This document shows, piece after piece, positions 9,052 through 17,190 of a stretch of DNA of 64,000 nt (positions are counted from its first letter, which is position 1; each line of letters opens with the position of its first letter). The notes beneath the pieces were generated by a model that was not told the DNA's origin, searched no databases, and saw only the letters and a list, made by a program, of their open reading frames with translations. This DNA comes from Prevotella melaninogenica (GTDB lineage Bacteria; Bacteroidota; Bacteroidia; Bacteroidales; Bacteroidaceae), in the NCBI RefSeq assembly GCF_018127965.1, contig NZ_CP072349.1:500001-564000 (forward strand), given 5' to 3'. A program made the translations under genes and the position numbers.

Positions 9052-9096
9052 AAGCCCTTATCCCCCTGTTTAGCAGGAAGGATAAGGGCTTTTTTC
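9052..9096 (+). terminator. hairpin terminator
   Basis: AAGCCCTTATCC (9052-9063) pairs perfectly with GGATAAGGGCTT (9080-9091), with a small inner TG/CA pair, and is followed by T-rich sequence. The T-run suits plus-strand transcripts, but the stem also lies just beyond the minus-strand mlaF stop. Confidence 0.75.
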
Positions 9097-9131
9097 TGTA
9101 TATTTCAGAACTGATAAGTTGCTGAGTTTCC

Positions 9132-9902
9132 TTATAATGTAGTCTTGTTTTCTTCTATGCTCTTGACTTTCTTAAAGAGGTCAGAAGCAAAGACGAGGTC
9201 GTTAAGTTTCTGGTTCTGTGAAGTGATGACAGTCTCTTTGTTGCCTTGCCATTCTTTTCTACCATCTGCAATGAAAACGATATTCTCACCAATACCCAAG
9301 ACGGAGTTCATATCATGAGTGTTGATGATGGTAGTCATGTTGAACTCACGCGTGATACTCGTCAAAAGTTCGTCTATGACCAGTGATGTCTTAGGGTCAA
9401 GACCAGAGTTTGGCTCATCGCAGAAAAGATATTTTGGGTTCATAACGATGGCGCGAGCAATAGCTACACGCTTTTGCATACCACCCGAAATCTCACCGGG
9501 AAACTTCTGTTCAGCTCCAGTCAGGTTCACACGATCAAGACATTCCATAGCTCTTTTGTCACGTTCCTGAGCAGTCATGTCTGAAAACATGTCCAATGGG
9601 AAACGAACATTCTCCAGTACAGTGAGCGAGTCAAAGAGGGCAGCACCTTGGAAAATCATACCCATCTCACGACGCATGAGAATCTTGTCTTTCTTTGTCA
9701 TGTTGACAAAATTACGTCCGTCATAAAGAACTTCACCCTTGGTTGGGTCAAGCAGTCCGGTGAGCGAACGCATGAGAACGGTCTTACCTGCACCACTCTG
9801 TCCGATGATGAGGTTTGTTTTTCCGTCTTCAAAAACGATGTTTATATCCTTCAGCACTTCCTTGTCGCCGAATGATTTGAATAGATGTTTTACTTCAATC
9901 AT
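9132..9902 (-). CDS. mlaF: Mla-type lipid transport ATPase
   Basis: 256 residues from the ATG of MIEVKHLFKSFG. The open frame extends 13 codons further upstream, but those codons come from an R6 repeat (PPFGGVGGG), so they are excluded. Walker A is IGQSGAGKT, the signature ISGGMQKRVAIARAI and Walker B YLFCDEPNSGLDP. The SGG-MQKR signature is typical of MlaF/Ttg2A ATPases, which power phospholipid transport between the two membranes. The permease mlaE lies upstream on the same strand. No MCE-domain mlaD follows, so the substrate-binding part must be encoded elsewhere. Confidence 0.9.
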   Translation of the reverse strand: MIEVKHLFKSFGDKEVLKDINIVFEDGKTNLIIGQSGAGKTVLMRSLTGLLDPTKGEVLYDGRNFVNMTKKDKILMRREMGMIFQGAALFDSLTVLENVRFPLDMFSDMTAQERDKRAMECLDRVNLTGAEQKFPGEISGGMQKRVAIARAIVMNPKYLFCDEPNSGLDPKTSLVIDELLTSITREFNMTTIINTHDMNSVLGIGENIVFIADGRKEWQGNKETVITSQNQKLNDLVFASDLFKKVKSIEENKTTL

Positions 9903-10048
9903 AGAGCCTCCCCCGACCCCTCCGAAGGGAGGGGAGCCCAATCTGCTTACTTGTGGGGGAAGATGGGCTTATTAATTAGTTAGTATTAACTTTCAGGAGT
10001 TGATTTATTCTCTCTAATCTCCCCTCCTTTGGAGGGGTTGGGGGAGGT
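9903..10048. repeat. R6 repeats between mlaF and mlaE
   Basis: CCTCCCCCGACCCCTCC followed by GGAGGGGAG (9905-9935) and CTCCCCTCC...GGAGGGGTTGGGGGAGG (10020-10047) make two R6 hairpins on either side of AT-rich sequence with TTATTAATTAG. They fill the whole mlaE-mlaF gap and lie where ribosomes must restart for mlaF. Confidence 0.7.
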
Positions 10049-10795
10049 TTAACTCAACATCTGTGTGAGGAAAACGTCACTGAAGAGAATCAGTACGCTT
10101 GAGCAGACTACAGCATCTGTAGATGCTTTACCGACTTCAACACTTCCACCCTTCACCGTGTAGCCCATATAAGACGATACACTTGAAATGATAAACGCAA
10201 AGAAGAATCCCTTGATGATACTCATCCACATAAACCACGGATTGAAATCATGTTGCAAACCAGCAGTCAAATCTACTGGTGTGATGATATGTGCAAGGTA
10301 GGCTGTGGCGTATGCTCCAATGATACCTGTTGCTGCAGAGAAGATAACAAGGAATGGCATGATTGTGATGAGTCCCATAATCTTTGGTAAGATGAGGTAG
10401 CTGGCAGAGTTGATACCCATAATCTCTAAGGCATCTATCTGCTGTGTCACACGCATGGTTCCTAACTCTGAAGCAATGTTTGACCCAACCTTACCTGATA
10501 GGATCAGACACATGATACTGCTGGAGAACTCCAAAAGCATAATTTCTCTCGTCACATAACCCGACACCCAATGTGGCATCCAAGGGCTCTGCACGTTAAG
10601 TTTAATCTGTATACATATAACTGCTCCAATAAAGAAAGAGATGAGTAATACGATACCGATTGAGTCAACACCCAGCTGGGACATCTCTTTAACATATCGC
10701 TTTAGGAACATTCTCATTCGTTCAGGACGACTGAATGATCGTCCCATTAATATAAGATAATTACCGAATGTTGTCAGCCATTTGAATAAAAGCAT
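10049..10795 (-). CDS. mlaE: Mla-type lipid transport permease
   Basis: 248 residues with about five membrane segments and the MlaE/YrbE landmarks: GVDSIGIVLLISFFIGAV near residue 40-58, the motif LILSGKVGSNIASELGTMRVTQQIDALE around 98-125, and YLILPKIMG. The coupling helix with ELGTMRVTEQIDAL is diagnostic of this family. It is the inner-membrane part of an ABC system for phospholipid traffic, partnered by mlaF just downstream. A TAAATTTG box lies 27-34 bases upstream of the start on the minus strand. Confidence 0.93.
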   Translation of the reverse strand: MLLFKWLTTFGNYLILMGRSFSRPERMRMFLKRYVKEMSQLGVDSIGIVLLISFFIGAVICIQIKLNVQSPWMPHWVSGYVTREIMLLEFSSSIMCLILSGKVGSNIASELGTMRVTQQIDALEIMGINSASYLILPKIMGLITIMPFLVIFSAATGIIGAYATAYLAHIITPVDLTAGLQHDFNPWFMWMSIIKGFFFAFIISSVSSYMGYTVKGGSVEVGKASTDAVVCSSVLILFSDVFLTQMLS

Positions 10796-10821
10796 GTTCT
10801 TTCTATTTGATGTTCAAAATG

Positions 10822-10829
10822 CAAATTTA
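10822..10829 (-). promoter_or_regulatory. promoter -7 box for mlaE-mlaF
   Basis: On the minus strand the sequence reads TAAATTTG, matching TAnnTTTG, about 27 bases before the mlaE ATG. No clear TTTG is seen at the -33 position. Confidence 0.55.
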
Positions 10830-10919
10830 ACCAAAATATCACAGAAAGAGAAAAGAAAGACATTATTTAATAGTCATGAAGGCTACTTTCGCTTTTTGTA
10901 AATAGCATCTTTGCCACTG

Positions 10920-10955
10920 TTGTATAGCTCTTTTAGGATTATATTTGTATCTTTG
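10920..10955 (+). promoter_or_regulatory. promoter for the RAYT gene
   Basis: TTG (10920-10922) and TATCTTTG (10948-10955) fit the Bacteroidetes pattern. Transcription would start near 10961, after the ATG codons at 10911 and 10959, which favours the ATG at 10983 as the true start. Confidence 0.6.
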
Positions 10956-10982
10956 TGCATGACAAACTATGGGTTTAAAACT

Positions 10983-12116
10983 ATGAAAAGTAATCCTGCG
11001 ATATATGTGGAAGGGATAGGCTGGCGTCGTGAACGTGTGGCGTCGCTGCTACGGAGGCTTAAAGGGCATGACTATCAAGGGCGGTGTATCTACATGATAA
11101 CGCTCTGTACGGAAGGAAGGCAGCCATTGTTGGGTAGGCTTATGCGAAGGACAGCAGCTGTAGCATCCGCTTATATCGAGCCAACAGAGCTGGGGAGTGA
11201 GGTCAAGCGTTGTTGGAGAGAGATTCCCAAGCATTATCCAGAGGTGAGTGTGCTTGCCTTTCAGGTTATGCCGGACCATATACACGGCATCCTCTTTGTG
11301 ACGCATGAGATGGCTGTACACCTGGGGAAGGTTATTAATGGGTTCAAGGTAGGCTGTAATCGGGCGTATCGTCGGTTGGTATTGGGGAGTTCTGAGGCAA
11401 TGCCTCAGAAGCAGGGACAGGAGGAGAGAATAGGAAGGCAGAGGCTGGATGGATGCGGAGAAGGTGCGAAACAGAGAGGCTGCAAGCACCCAGAGCATGG
11501 CATGCTCTTTGTGCCAGGCTATCATGACAGCGTGCTAAGGGGGAAGGGACAGCTGGAGAATATGTTCAGATATATTGCTGATAATCCACGACGGCTGGCG
11601 ATGAAGCGGGATAATCCGCAACTCTTTCGTGTCGTGAATAGTTTGAAGGTGGGTGAAAGAACTTTCTCTGCTATAGGAAATCAGTGGTTACTGGAGCACC
11701 CAATAAGACTGCAGGTGCGTTGTCATAATAATAAGACGCCAGAGAATCTGCGCCTTATAGCCTTGCAAAAGGAATATTTCCTTGCACGAGGACGAGAGGG
11801 AGGAGTACTTGTTAGTCCCTGTATATCGGCTGGAGAAAAAGAAATAGCACGTGCAGCATTGGAGGAGAAACTCCCACTCATCGTCTTATTAGAAAACGGT
11901 TTCCCGCCTCTCTATAAACCGCCTGGGCAGTACTTTGATGCTTGTTGTGAAGGGCGACTCCTTATGTTAGCTCCATGGGCATATCATCACGAACGCAGGA
12001 CTATTTCGCGAGAGCAGTGTAAAGCGCTTAATTCAATGTCGGCTGCACTTAGCAATGAGGCGTGGACGACGGCATTCGAGCAGGAATTGTTAGGATATAC
12101 TTCTGGCGAAGAATAG
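10983..12116 (+). CDS. REP-type tyrosine transposase (RAYT) with extra C-terminal SLOG/DprA-like domain
   Basis: 377 residues. Residues ~30-215 are a Y1/HUH transposase: YMITLCTEGRQ (start strand), the metal-binding HxH in MPDHIHG (His99, His101), a candidate catalytic tyrosine Tyr180 in PGYHDSVLRG, and the RAYT helix FRYIADNPRRLAMKR (195-209). Residues ~265-340 (LVSPCISAGEKEIARAA, then PLIVLLENGF and LLMLAPW) look like a Rossmann-type DprA/SLOG fold. Usual RAYTs end soon after the NPRR helix. RAYTs act on REP palindromes, and R4 palindromes occur three times in this window. The gene stands alone, without flanking inverted repeats of its own. GC content is higher than its neighbours, hinting at transfer. 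Confidence 0.75.
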   Translation: MKSNPAIYVEGIGWRRERVASLLRRLKGHDYQGRCIYMITLCTEGRQPLLGRLMRRTAAVASAYIEPTELGSEVKRCWREIPKHYPEVSVLAFQVMPDHIHGILFVTHEMAVHLGKVINGFKVGCNRAYRRLVLGSSEAMPQKQGQEERIGRQRLDGCGEGAKQRGCKHPEHGMLFVPGYHDSVLRGKGQLENMFRYIADNPRRLAMKRDNPQLFRVVNSLKVGERTFSAIGNQWLLEHPIRLQVRCHNNKTPENLRLIALQKEYFLARGREGGVLVSPCISAGEKEIARAALEEKLPLIVLLENGFPPLYKPPGQYFDACCEGRLLMLAPWAYHHERRTISREQCKALNSMSAALSNEAWTTAFEQELLGYTSGEE

Positions 12117-12237
12117 GGAATAGCCACCAAGCAATCAGAGCAGAGAACCTCCGTGAGAACGTCTTTTAATAGAAGCGTAGACATGTAACTATACATTTAT
12201 CTGTATTGTTCTTTTGTTTCTTTTCACGTCTTTATGA

Positions 12238-12267
12238 TTGCTATCTGCTTTTTATTTCGTAATTTTG
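12238..12267 (+). promoter_or_regulatory. promoter for lptB
   Basis: TTG (12238-12240), 19 bases, then TAATTTTG (12260-12267); the ATG follows 25 bases later. Confidence 0.65.
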
Positions 12268-12292
12268 CAGCGATAGCTTAAAAGAGAAAACT

Positions 12293-13120
12293 ATGTCAGA
12301 ATCAGATAATATTGTTGTACGCCCAGAAGGCGAGGGAAGTATTCTTCGTACAGATAAACTGGTGAAGCGATACGGAAAGCGTACTGTTGCCAATGGTGTG
12401 AGCATCAATGTGAAGCAGGGTGAGATTGTGGGACTGCTCGGACCAAATGGTGCGGGAAAAACCACGTCGTTTTATATGGCAACTGGATTGGTGGTTCCTA
12501 ATGAGGGACATGTATATATTGATGATCAGGAAATTACCAACTTCCCTGTTTATAAGCGTGCTCGTGCTGGTATTGGCTATCTTCCACAGGAGGCGAGTGT
12601 CTTCCGTAAGATGAGTGTGGAAGATAATATCATGAGTGTCTTGGAGATGACAAAGCTGTCAAAGCAGGAGCGTATCGACAAGATGGAGAGTCTGATTCGC
12701 GAATTCCGATTAGAAAAGGTACGTAAGAATCTTGGTGACCGTCTTTCTGGTGGTGAGCGTCGTCGTTGTGAGATTGCTCGCTGTTTGGCTATCGACCCAA
12801 AGTTTATCATGCTTGACGAACCTTTTGCGGGCGTAGACCCTATTGCGGTAGAGGATATTCAGCACATCGTTTGGCGTTTGAAGTTCCGTAATATCGGTAT
12901 TCTTATCACCGACCACAATGTACATGAGACGCTGAATATTACCGATCGTGCCTATCTTCTTTTTGAGGGACGCATTCTCTTCAAGGGCACTCCAGAAGAG
13001 TTGGCAGCCAATAAGATTGTGAAGGAGAAATATCTCGGTACAGACTTCGTTCTTCAGAAGAAAGACTTCCAGTTGCTCGATCAGCGTAAACGTGCACAGG
13101 AAGAGGCTAATGGTTTATAA
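12293..13120 (+). CDS. lptB: LPS export ABC ATPase LptB
   Basis: 275 residues. Walker [19 protein letters not shown]-loop [18 protein letters not shown], signature [16 protein letters not shown], Walker [21 protein letters not shown] and H-loop [10 protein letters not shown] are the LptB set. The phrase YLPQE-SVFR-L-V-DNI separates LptB from other ATPases. It powers lipopolysaccharide extraction from the inner membrane with LptFG, which are not in the window. About 15-20 extra N-terminal residues and a ~30-residue C-terminal tail make it longer than E. coli LptB. It is monocistronic between a promoter and a terminator. Confidence 0.92.
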   Translation: MSESDNIVVRPEGEGSILRTDKLVKRYGKRTVANGVSINVKQGEIVGLLGPNGAGKTTSFYMATGLVVPNEGHVYIDDQEITNFPVYKRARAGIGYLPQEASVFRKMSVEDNIMSVLEMTKLSKQERIDKMESLIREFRLEKVRKNLGDRLSGGERRRCEIARCLAIDPKFIMLDEPFAGVDPIAVEDIQHIVWRLKFRNIGILITDHNVHETLNITDRAYLLFEGRILFKGTPEELAANKIVKEKYLGTDFVLQKKDFQLLDQRKRAQEEANGL

Positions 13121-13164
13121 GAGGAATATATCCTCTCTTTTAGATAGGCTATATTAGCCGTCGG

Positions 13165-13202
13165 AAAGGCGCAAAGATAAAGTATTCTTTGCGCCTTTGT
13201 TT
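13165..13202 (+). terminator. terminator after lptB
   Basis: AAAGGCGCAAAGA (13165-13177) pairs with TCTTTGCGCCTTT (13186-13198), and T-rich sequence follows. Confidence 0.8.
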
Positions 13203-13225
13203 ATGCAAGAGTAAGTAAGTTGCGA

Positions 13226-13315
13226 ATTATTTTCATGAAGAAAAATATTTTTTTTCATGAAAAGAAATATTTTTCTTCACGACCATAAATATTTATTTTC
13301 ATGAAAATAATTCGA
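13226..13315. repeat. R7: second TTTCATGAAGAAAAATATT cluster
   Basis: Four near-copies of TTTCATGAAGAAAAATATT or its complement lie head to tail and head to head; compare 1925-2005. The remaining spacer up to the tig promoter (13316-13508) shows nothing convincing. Confidence 0.55.
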
Positions 13316-13508
13316 GAAAGGAACTTTTCAGATATAAAGAGTAAGTGCAAAATAAAAAGCTGCTCATGGCAAAACACTATAAAAGAGTTGGCTGTAAGCA
13401 GCTTTGTTGATTGAAAAATAAACCCAATTATAGCCTTCCGTAGCCAATTATCTTGGTTAAAAAAACAAATTTCCACTTATATATTATAAGGTTATGCGAT
13501 TTTTTAAG

Positions 13509-13516
13509 TATCTTTG
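13509..13516 (+). promoter_or_regulatory. promoter -7 box for tig
   Basis: TATCTTTG followed by CAC. The predicted leader is about 85 bases and contains AGGGGTAATTGCGCCCT, a small possible hairpin. Confidence 0.6.
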
Positions 13517-13605
13517 CACTTCAAAGTCTATAAGGGGTAATTGCGCCCTCTTGTGAACTTATACTTTTGATAAATAATAATAAACATAAATATATAACAT
13601 CAAAG

Positions 13606-14970
13606 ATGAAAATTTCATTTGAGAATCCCGACAAAGTGAATGGCTTGATGACCATCACTGTTGAGGAAGCTGATTACAAGGATGAGGTAGAGAAAACTCT
13701 CAAGGATTATCGCAAGCGTGCCAACGTTCCTGGTTTCCGTCAGGGTCAGGTGCCTGTAGGTCTGATTAAGCGTCAGTATGGTCCACAGGTAAAGATGGAT
13801 GCTATTAATAAGATTCTTGGTGAGAGCCTCCAGAAATATATCGCTGATAACAAGATTCAGATGTTGGGTCAGCCAATGGGTTCTGAGTCTCAAGAGGCAG
13901 TAGACTTGGAGAAACCAGCTCCTTATGAGTTCAAGTTTGATATTGCTGTTGCTCCAGAGTTCAAGATTGAACTGAATGGTAAGAACAAGATTGACTACTA
14001 CGAGATTGCTGTTGATGACAAGTTGATCGATCAGCAGGTTGAGATGTTCCAGAGCCGTTCTGGTCACTATGAGCAGGCTGAGGTATTCGATCCAGAGCAG
14101 CGTGACTTGTTGAAGGGTGACCTTCGTGAGTTGGATGAGAATGGAAATACACTCGAGGGTGGTATCACCGTTGAGGGTGCATCATTGATGCCACAGTATA
14201 TCAAGGTTGAGGATCAGAAGAAGCTCTTCGATGGTGCTAAGCTTGGTGACATCATTACCTTCAACCCAACAGCAGCTTACCCTGATAATGATATCGAGGT
14301 TTCTTCACTCTTGAAGATTAAGAAGGAGGAGGTTGCTGAGCACAAGGGTAACTTCTCTTATCAGATTACAGAGATTTCACGCTTCGTTAAGGCTGAGAAC
14401 AACGCTGAGCTTTGGAAGAGTGTTTATGGTGAGGATGCTGATATCAAGGATGAGGCTGCTTTTCGTAAGGCTATCGCTGACGGCTTGACAGAGCAGTTGA
14501 AGGGTGATTCTAACTACAAGTTCATTCAGGATCTCCGCACTTACTGCGAGAAGAAGGTAGGTGATTTGACTTATCCAGACGCTATCTTGAAGCGCATCAT
14601 GTTGGCAAACAACCAGGATAAGGGTGAGGAGTTCGTAGAGAAGAACTATGCACAGAGTATCAAGGAGTTGACATGGCACTTGATTAAGGAGCAGTTGGCT
14701 AAGGATCACAACATCAAGGTTGATGACAATGATGTTCGTGAGAGCGCTCGCCAGATGGCACGTGCACAGTTTGCTCAGTATGGTATGACCAACGTACCAG
14801 AGGATTACTTGAATGGTTATGCTGATGAGATGCTGAAGAAGCGTGAGAATGTAGATTCATTCGTTGAGGCAGCTCTCGATCGTAAGCTTGCTGAGGCTAT
14901 CAAGGAGGTTGTTAAATTGAACGTTAAGACAGTAAGTCTTGAGGAATTCAACAAACTTGTAAGCGAGTAA
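13606..14970 (+). CDS. tig: trigger factor chaperone
   Basis: 454 residues from MKISFENPDKV; the frame is open 13 codons further up, but this Met fits the family start. The ribosome-docking signature is GFRQGQVP (about residues 44-51), then IKRQYGP. A PPIase-like middle region (~150-250) is divergent from the FKBP type, as usual in Bacteroidetes. The C-terminal part is the long helical chaperone arm. It binds nascent chains at the exit tunnel. It lies upstream of clpP-clpX, the same order as in many bacteria. Codon use is that of a highly expressed gene (many GGT, CGT, GCT). Confidence 0.93.
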   Translation: MKISFENPDKVNGLMTITVEEADYKDEVEKTLKDYRKRANVPGFRQGQVPVGLIKRQYGPQVKMDAINKILGESLQKYIADNKIQMLGQPMGSESQEAVDLEKPAPYEFKFDIAVAPEFKIELNGKNKIDYYEIAVDDKLIDQQVEMFQSRSGHYEQAEVFDPEQRDLLKGDLRELDENGNTLEGGITVEGASLMPQYIKVEDQKKLFDGAKLGDIITFNPTAAYPDNDIEVSSLLKIKKEEVAEHKGNFSYQITEISRFVKAENNAELWKSVYGEDADIKDEAAFRKAIADGLTEQLKGDSNYKFIQDLRTYCEKKVGDLTYPDAILKRIMLANNQDKGEEFVEKNYAQSIKELTWHLIKEQLAKDHNIKVDDNDVRESARQMARAQFAQYGMTNVPEDYLNGYADEMLKKRENVDSFVEAALDRKLAEAIKEVVKLNVKTVSLEEFNKLVSE

Positions 14971-14999
14971 TATTTTTAGAAAAATCTTCCTTTATATAT

Positions 15000-15110
15000 A
15001 GAGGTTATCGATTTTTTTGCTTATCTTTGCTTTAGATATGCAGGCAAATGTCGCACTGAGTGGCATGGTGTTTGTATAGATGACAATGATAAGGGAGGTC
15101 GATAACCTCT
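15000..15110 (+). promoter_or_regulatory. clpP promoter enclosed by a 12-base inverted repeat
   Basis: AGAGGTTATCGA (15000-15011) and TCGATAACCTCT (15099-15110) are perfect complements, and the right arm is followed by ATTTTTTG. The -7 box TATCTTTG (15022-15029) lies between them. A transcript from tig would contain both arms and could end here, while one from the inner promoter would lack the left arm and escape. Confidence 0.5.
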
Positions 15111-15147
15111 ATTTTTTGTCATATATAAATTATAAGAAAGGAAAACA

Positions 15148-15840
15148 ATGAACGATTTTAGAAAGTATGCTACAGGGCATCTTGGGATGAACGGTATGGT
15201 GCTTGATGACGTGATGAGAGCACAGGCACAGTATCTTAACCCATATATCCTTGAGGAGCGTCAGCTGAATGTGACTCAGATGGATGTCTTCTCACGTCTG
15301 ATGATGGAGAGAATCATCTTCCTTGGTACTCAGGTAGATGACTATTCAGCCAATACAATTCAGGCACAGCTGCTTTACTTGGACTCTGTTGACCCAGGTA
15401 AGGATATATCTATTTATATTAACTCTCCTGGTGGAAGCGTTACTGCGGGCTTAGGTATTTATGATACCATGCAATTTATCTCCAGTGATGTTGCTACACT
15501 GTGTACAGGTATGGCTGCGTCTATGGCTGCCGTACTGCTCGTTGCAGGTAAGGAGGGCAAGCGTTCTGCCTTGAAACATAGTCGTGTGATGATTCATCAG
15601 CCATTGGGTGGTGTACAAGGTCAGGCATCTGACATAGAGATTGAGGCACGCGAGATTCAGAAGTTCAAGAAAGAACTCTATAACATCATCAGCGAACACT
15701 CTCATCAACCATTCGAAAAGGTTTGGAATGACAGTGACCGTAACTACTGGATGACTTCGGAAGAGGCTAAGGAGTACGGTATGATTGATGAGGTTTTGAT
15801 GAGAAAACCAGTAAGTAACGCTTCAGAAGAAGTAAAGTAA
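15148..15840 (+). CDS. clpP: ATP-dependent Clp protease, proteolytic subunit
   Basis: 230 residues. The serine protease triad is Ser125 in GMAASMAA, His150 in MIHQPLGG and an Asp near 197 in SDRNYWM. SPGGSVTAGLGIYDTM is the typical substrate-channel motif. ClpP forms the tetradecameric chamber and works with ClpX, whose gene begins 9 bases later. The N-terminus is about 30 residues longer than in E. coli and may include a propeptide. A promoter in the tig-clpP gap allows expression apart from tig. Confidence 0.96.
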   Translation: MNDFRKYATGHLGMNGMVLDDVMRAQAQYLNPYILEERQLNVTQMDVFSRLMMERIIFLGTQVDDYSANTIQAQLLYLDSVDPGKDISIYINSPGGSVTAGLGIYDTMQFISSDVATLCTGMAASMAAVLLVAGKEGKRSALKHSRVMIHQPLGGVQGQASDIEIEAREIQKFKKELYNIISEHSHQPFEKVWNDSDRNYWMTSEEAKEYGMIDEVLMRKPVSNASEEVK

Positions 15841-15849
15841 AGGATAATA

Positions 15850-17088
15850 ATGCCCCAAAAGAAATGTAGTTTTTGTGGTCGAGGTGAGAAGGATGTAAAA
15901 CTCCTTATCACAGGCTTGAACGGCTATATCTGTGAGGAATGTGCACAGCAGGCTTATAATATCGTCATGCAGACTGGTGCATTGGCACAGGATCAGAATG
16001 GTGATGGTGAGACTTTCAAACTCAAGAAGGTGCCTAAACCAAAGGAAATCAAGCAGTATCTTGACGAATATATCATTGGTCAGGATGAGGCTAAACGCTA
16101 TCTTGCTGTGGCTGTTTATAACCATTATAAGCGCTTACAACAGCCAAAGGATGATGATGGTGTAGAGATTGAGAAGAGCAATATCATTATGGTAGGCTCT
16201 ACAGGTACGGGTAAAACCTTGCTCGCTCGCACCATAGCTAAACTCCTTGATGTGCCTTTCACGATTGTTGATGCAACCGTATTCACAGAAGCTGGATACG
16301 TAGGAGAGGATGTGGAGAGTATTCTCTCACGTCTCTTACAGGTTGCTAATTATGACGTTGCAGCAGCTGAGCGTGGTATTGTCTTCATCGATGAAATTGA
16401 TAAGATTGCACGTAAGAGTGATAATCCAAGCATTACGCGTGATGTAAGCGGTGAGGGTGTACAGCAGGGTTTACTGAAACTCTTGGAGGGAACAATGGTC
16501 AACGTACCGCCAAAGGGTGGTCGTAAGCATCCTGATCAAGATTACATTCACGTTGATACTCGCAATATCCTCTTCATCTGTGGCGGTGCATTCGATGGTA
16601 TTGAGCGTAAGATAGCACAGCGAATGAATACGCACACAGTTGGTTACAACTCTGTGCAGAACGTTGCGAAGATAGATAAGAACGACTTGATGAAGTATGT
16701 CCTTCCTCAAGACTTGAAGTCATTCGGTCTTATTCCTGAGATTATTGGCCGTCTACCAGTGCTTACCTATCTTAATCCGCTTGACCGTGAGGCATTGCGT
16801 AAGATTCTTGTTGAGCCAAAGAACTCTATCGTGAAGCAGTATATTAAGTTGTTCAAGATGGATGGCATTGAACTAACTTTCACCGAAGCAGCACTTGATT
16901 ATATCGTAGACAAGGGTGTAGAGTATAAGCTTGGAGCCCGTGGATTGCGTTCAATCGTTGAGGCTGTGATGATGGATGCTATGTTCGACGTACCTTCACG
17001 ACGCATAAAGTCATTTGAGGTGACGGAAGAATACGTTCGTCAACAACTTGATAAGGCTCATATTCAGAAATCGAATACAGTCTCATAA
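15850..17088 (+). CDS. clpX: Clp protease ATPase subunit ClpX
   Basis: 412 residues. The N-terminal C4 zinc finger is CSFCG (Cys6, Cys9) and CEEC (~30-33). Walker A GSTGTGKT (~116-123), Walker [11 protein letters not shown], the pore loop GYVGED and sensor 2 GARGLRSI follow in order. ClpX unfolds tagged proteins and feeds them into ClpP. It is cotranscribed with clpP (9-base gap) and followed by a hairpin. Confidence 0.97.
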   Translation: MPQKKCSFCGRGEKDVKLLITGLNGYICEECAQQAYNIVMQTGALAQDQNGDGETFKLKKVPKPKEIKQYLDEYIIGQDEAKRYLAVAVYNHYKRLQQPKDDDGVEIEKSNIIMVGSTGTGKTLLARTIAKLLDVPFTIVDATVFTEAGYVGEDVESILSRLLQVANYDVAAAERGIVFIDEIDKIARKSDNPSITRDVSGEGVQQGLLKLLEGTMVNVPPKGGRKHPDQDYIHVDTRNILFICGGAFDGIERKIAQRMNTHTVGYNSVQNVAKIDKNDLMKYVLPQDLKSFGLIPEIIGRLPVLTYLNPLDREALRKILVEPKNSIVKQYIKLFKMDGIELTFTEAALDYIVDKGVEYKLGARGLRSIVEAVMMDAMFDVPSRRIKSFEVTEEYVRQQLDKAHIQKSNTVS

Positions 17089-17100
17089 AACCTATATATA

Positions 17101-17140
17101 CAGCCTACTGATGTGAAGAACCCTTCGCGTCAGTAGGCTG
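17101..17140 (+). terminator. terminator after clpX
   Basis: CAGCCTACTGA (17101-17111) pairs with TCAGTAGGCTG (17130-17140), extended by GAAG/CTTC. The following T-run is weak (TGTAATTTCT). Confidence 0.6.
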
Positions 17141-17190
17141 TGTAATTTCTACAGAAACCGTAAAGGATCGGAATATACCCAGCTATTAAC

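Noticed and set aside
9132..9941. Longer mlaF start at 9941
   Set aside because: The first 13 codons derive from an R6 hairpin repeat; the ATG at 9902 matches the family start.
10911..10982. Upstream extension of the RAYT frame
   Set aside because: The -7 box at 10948-10955 places transcription start after the ATG at 10911 and close to that at 10959, so the added residues would not be made.
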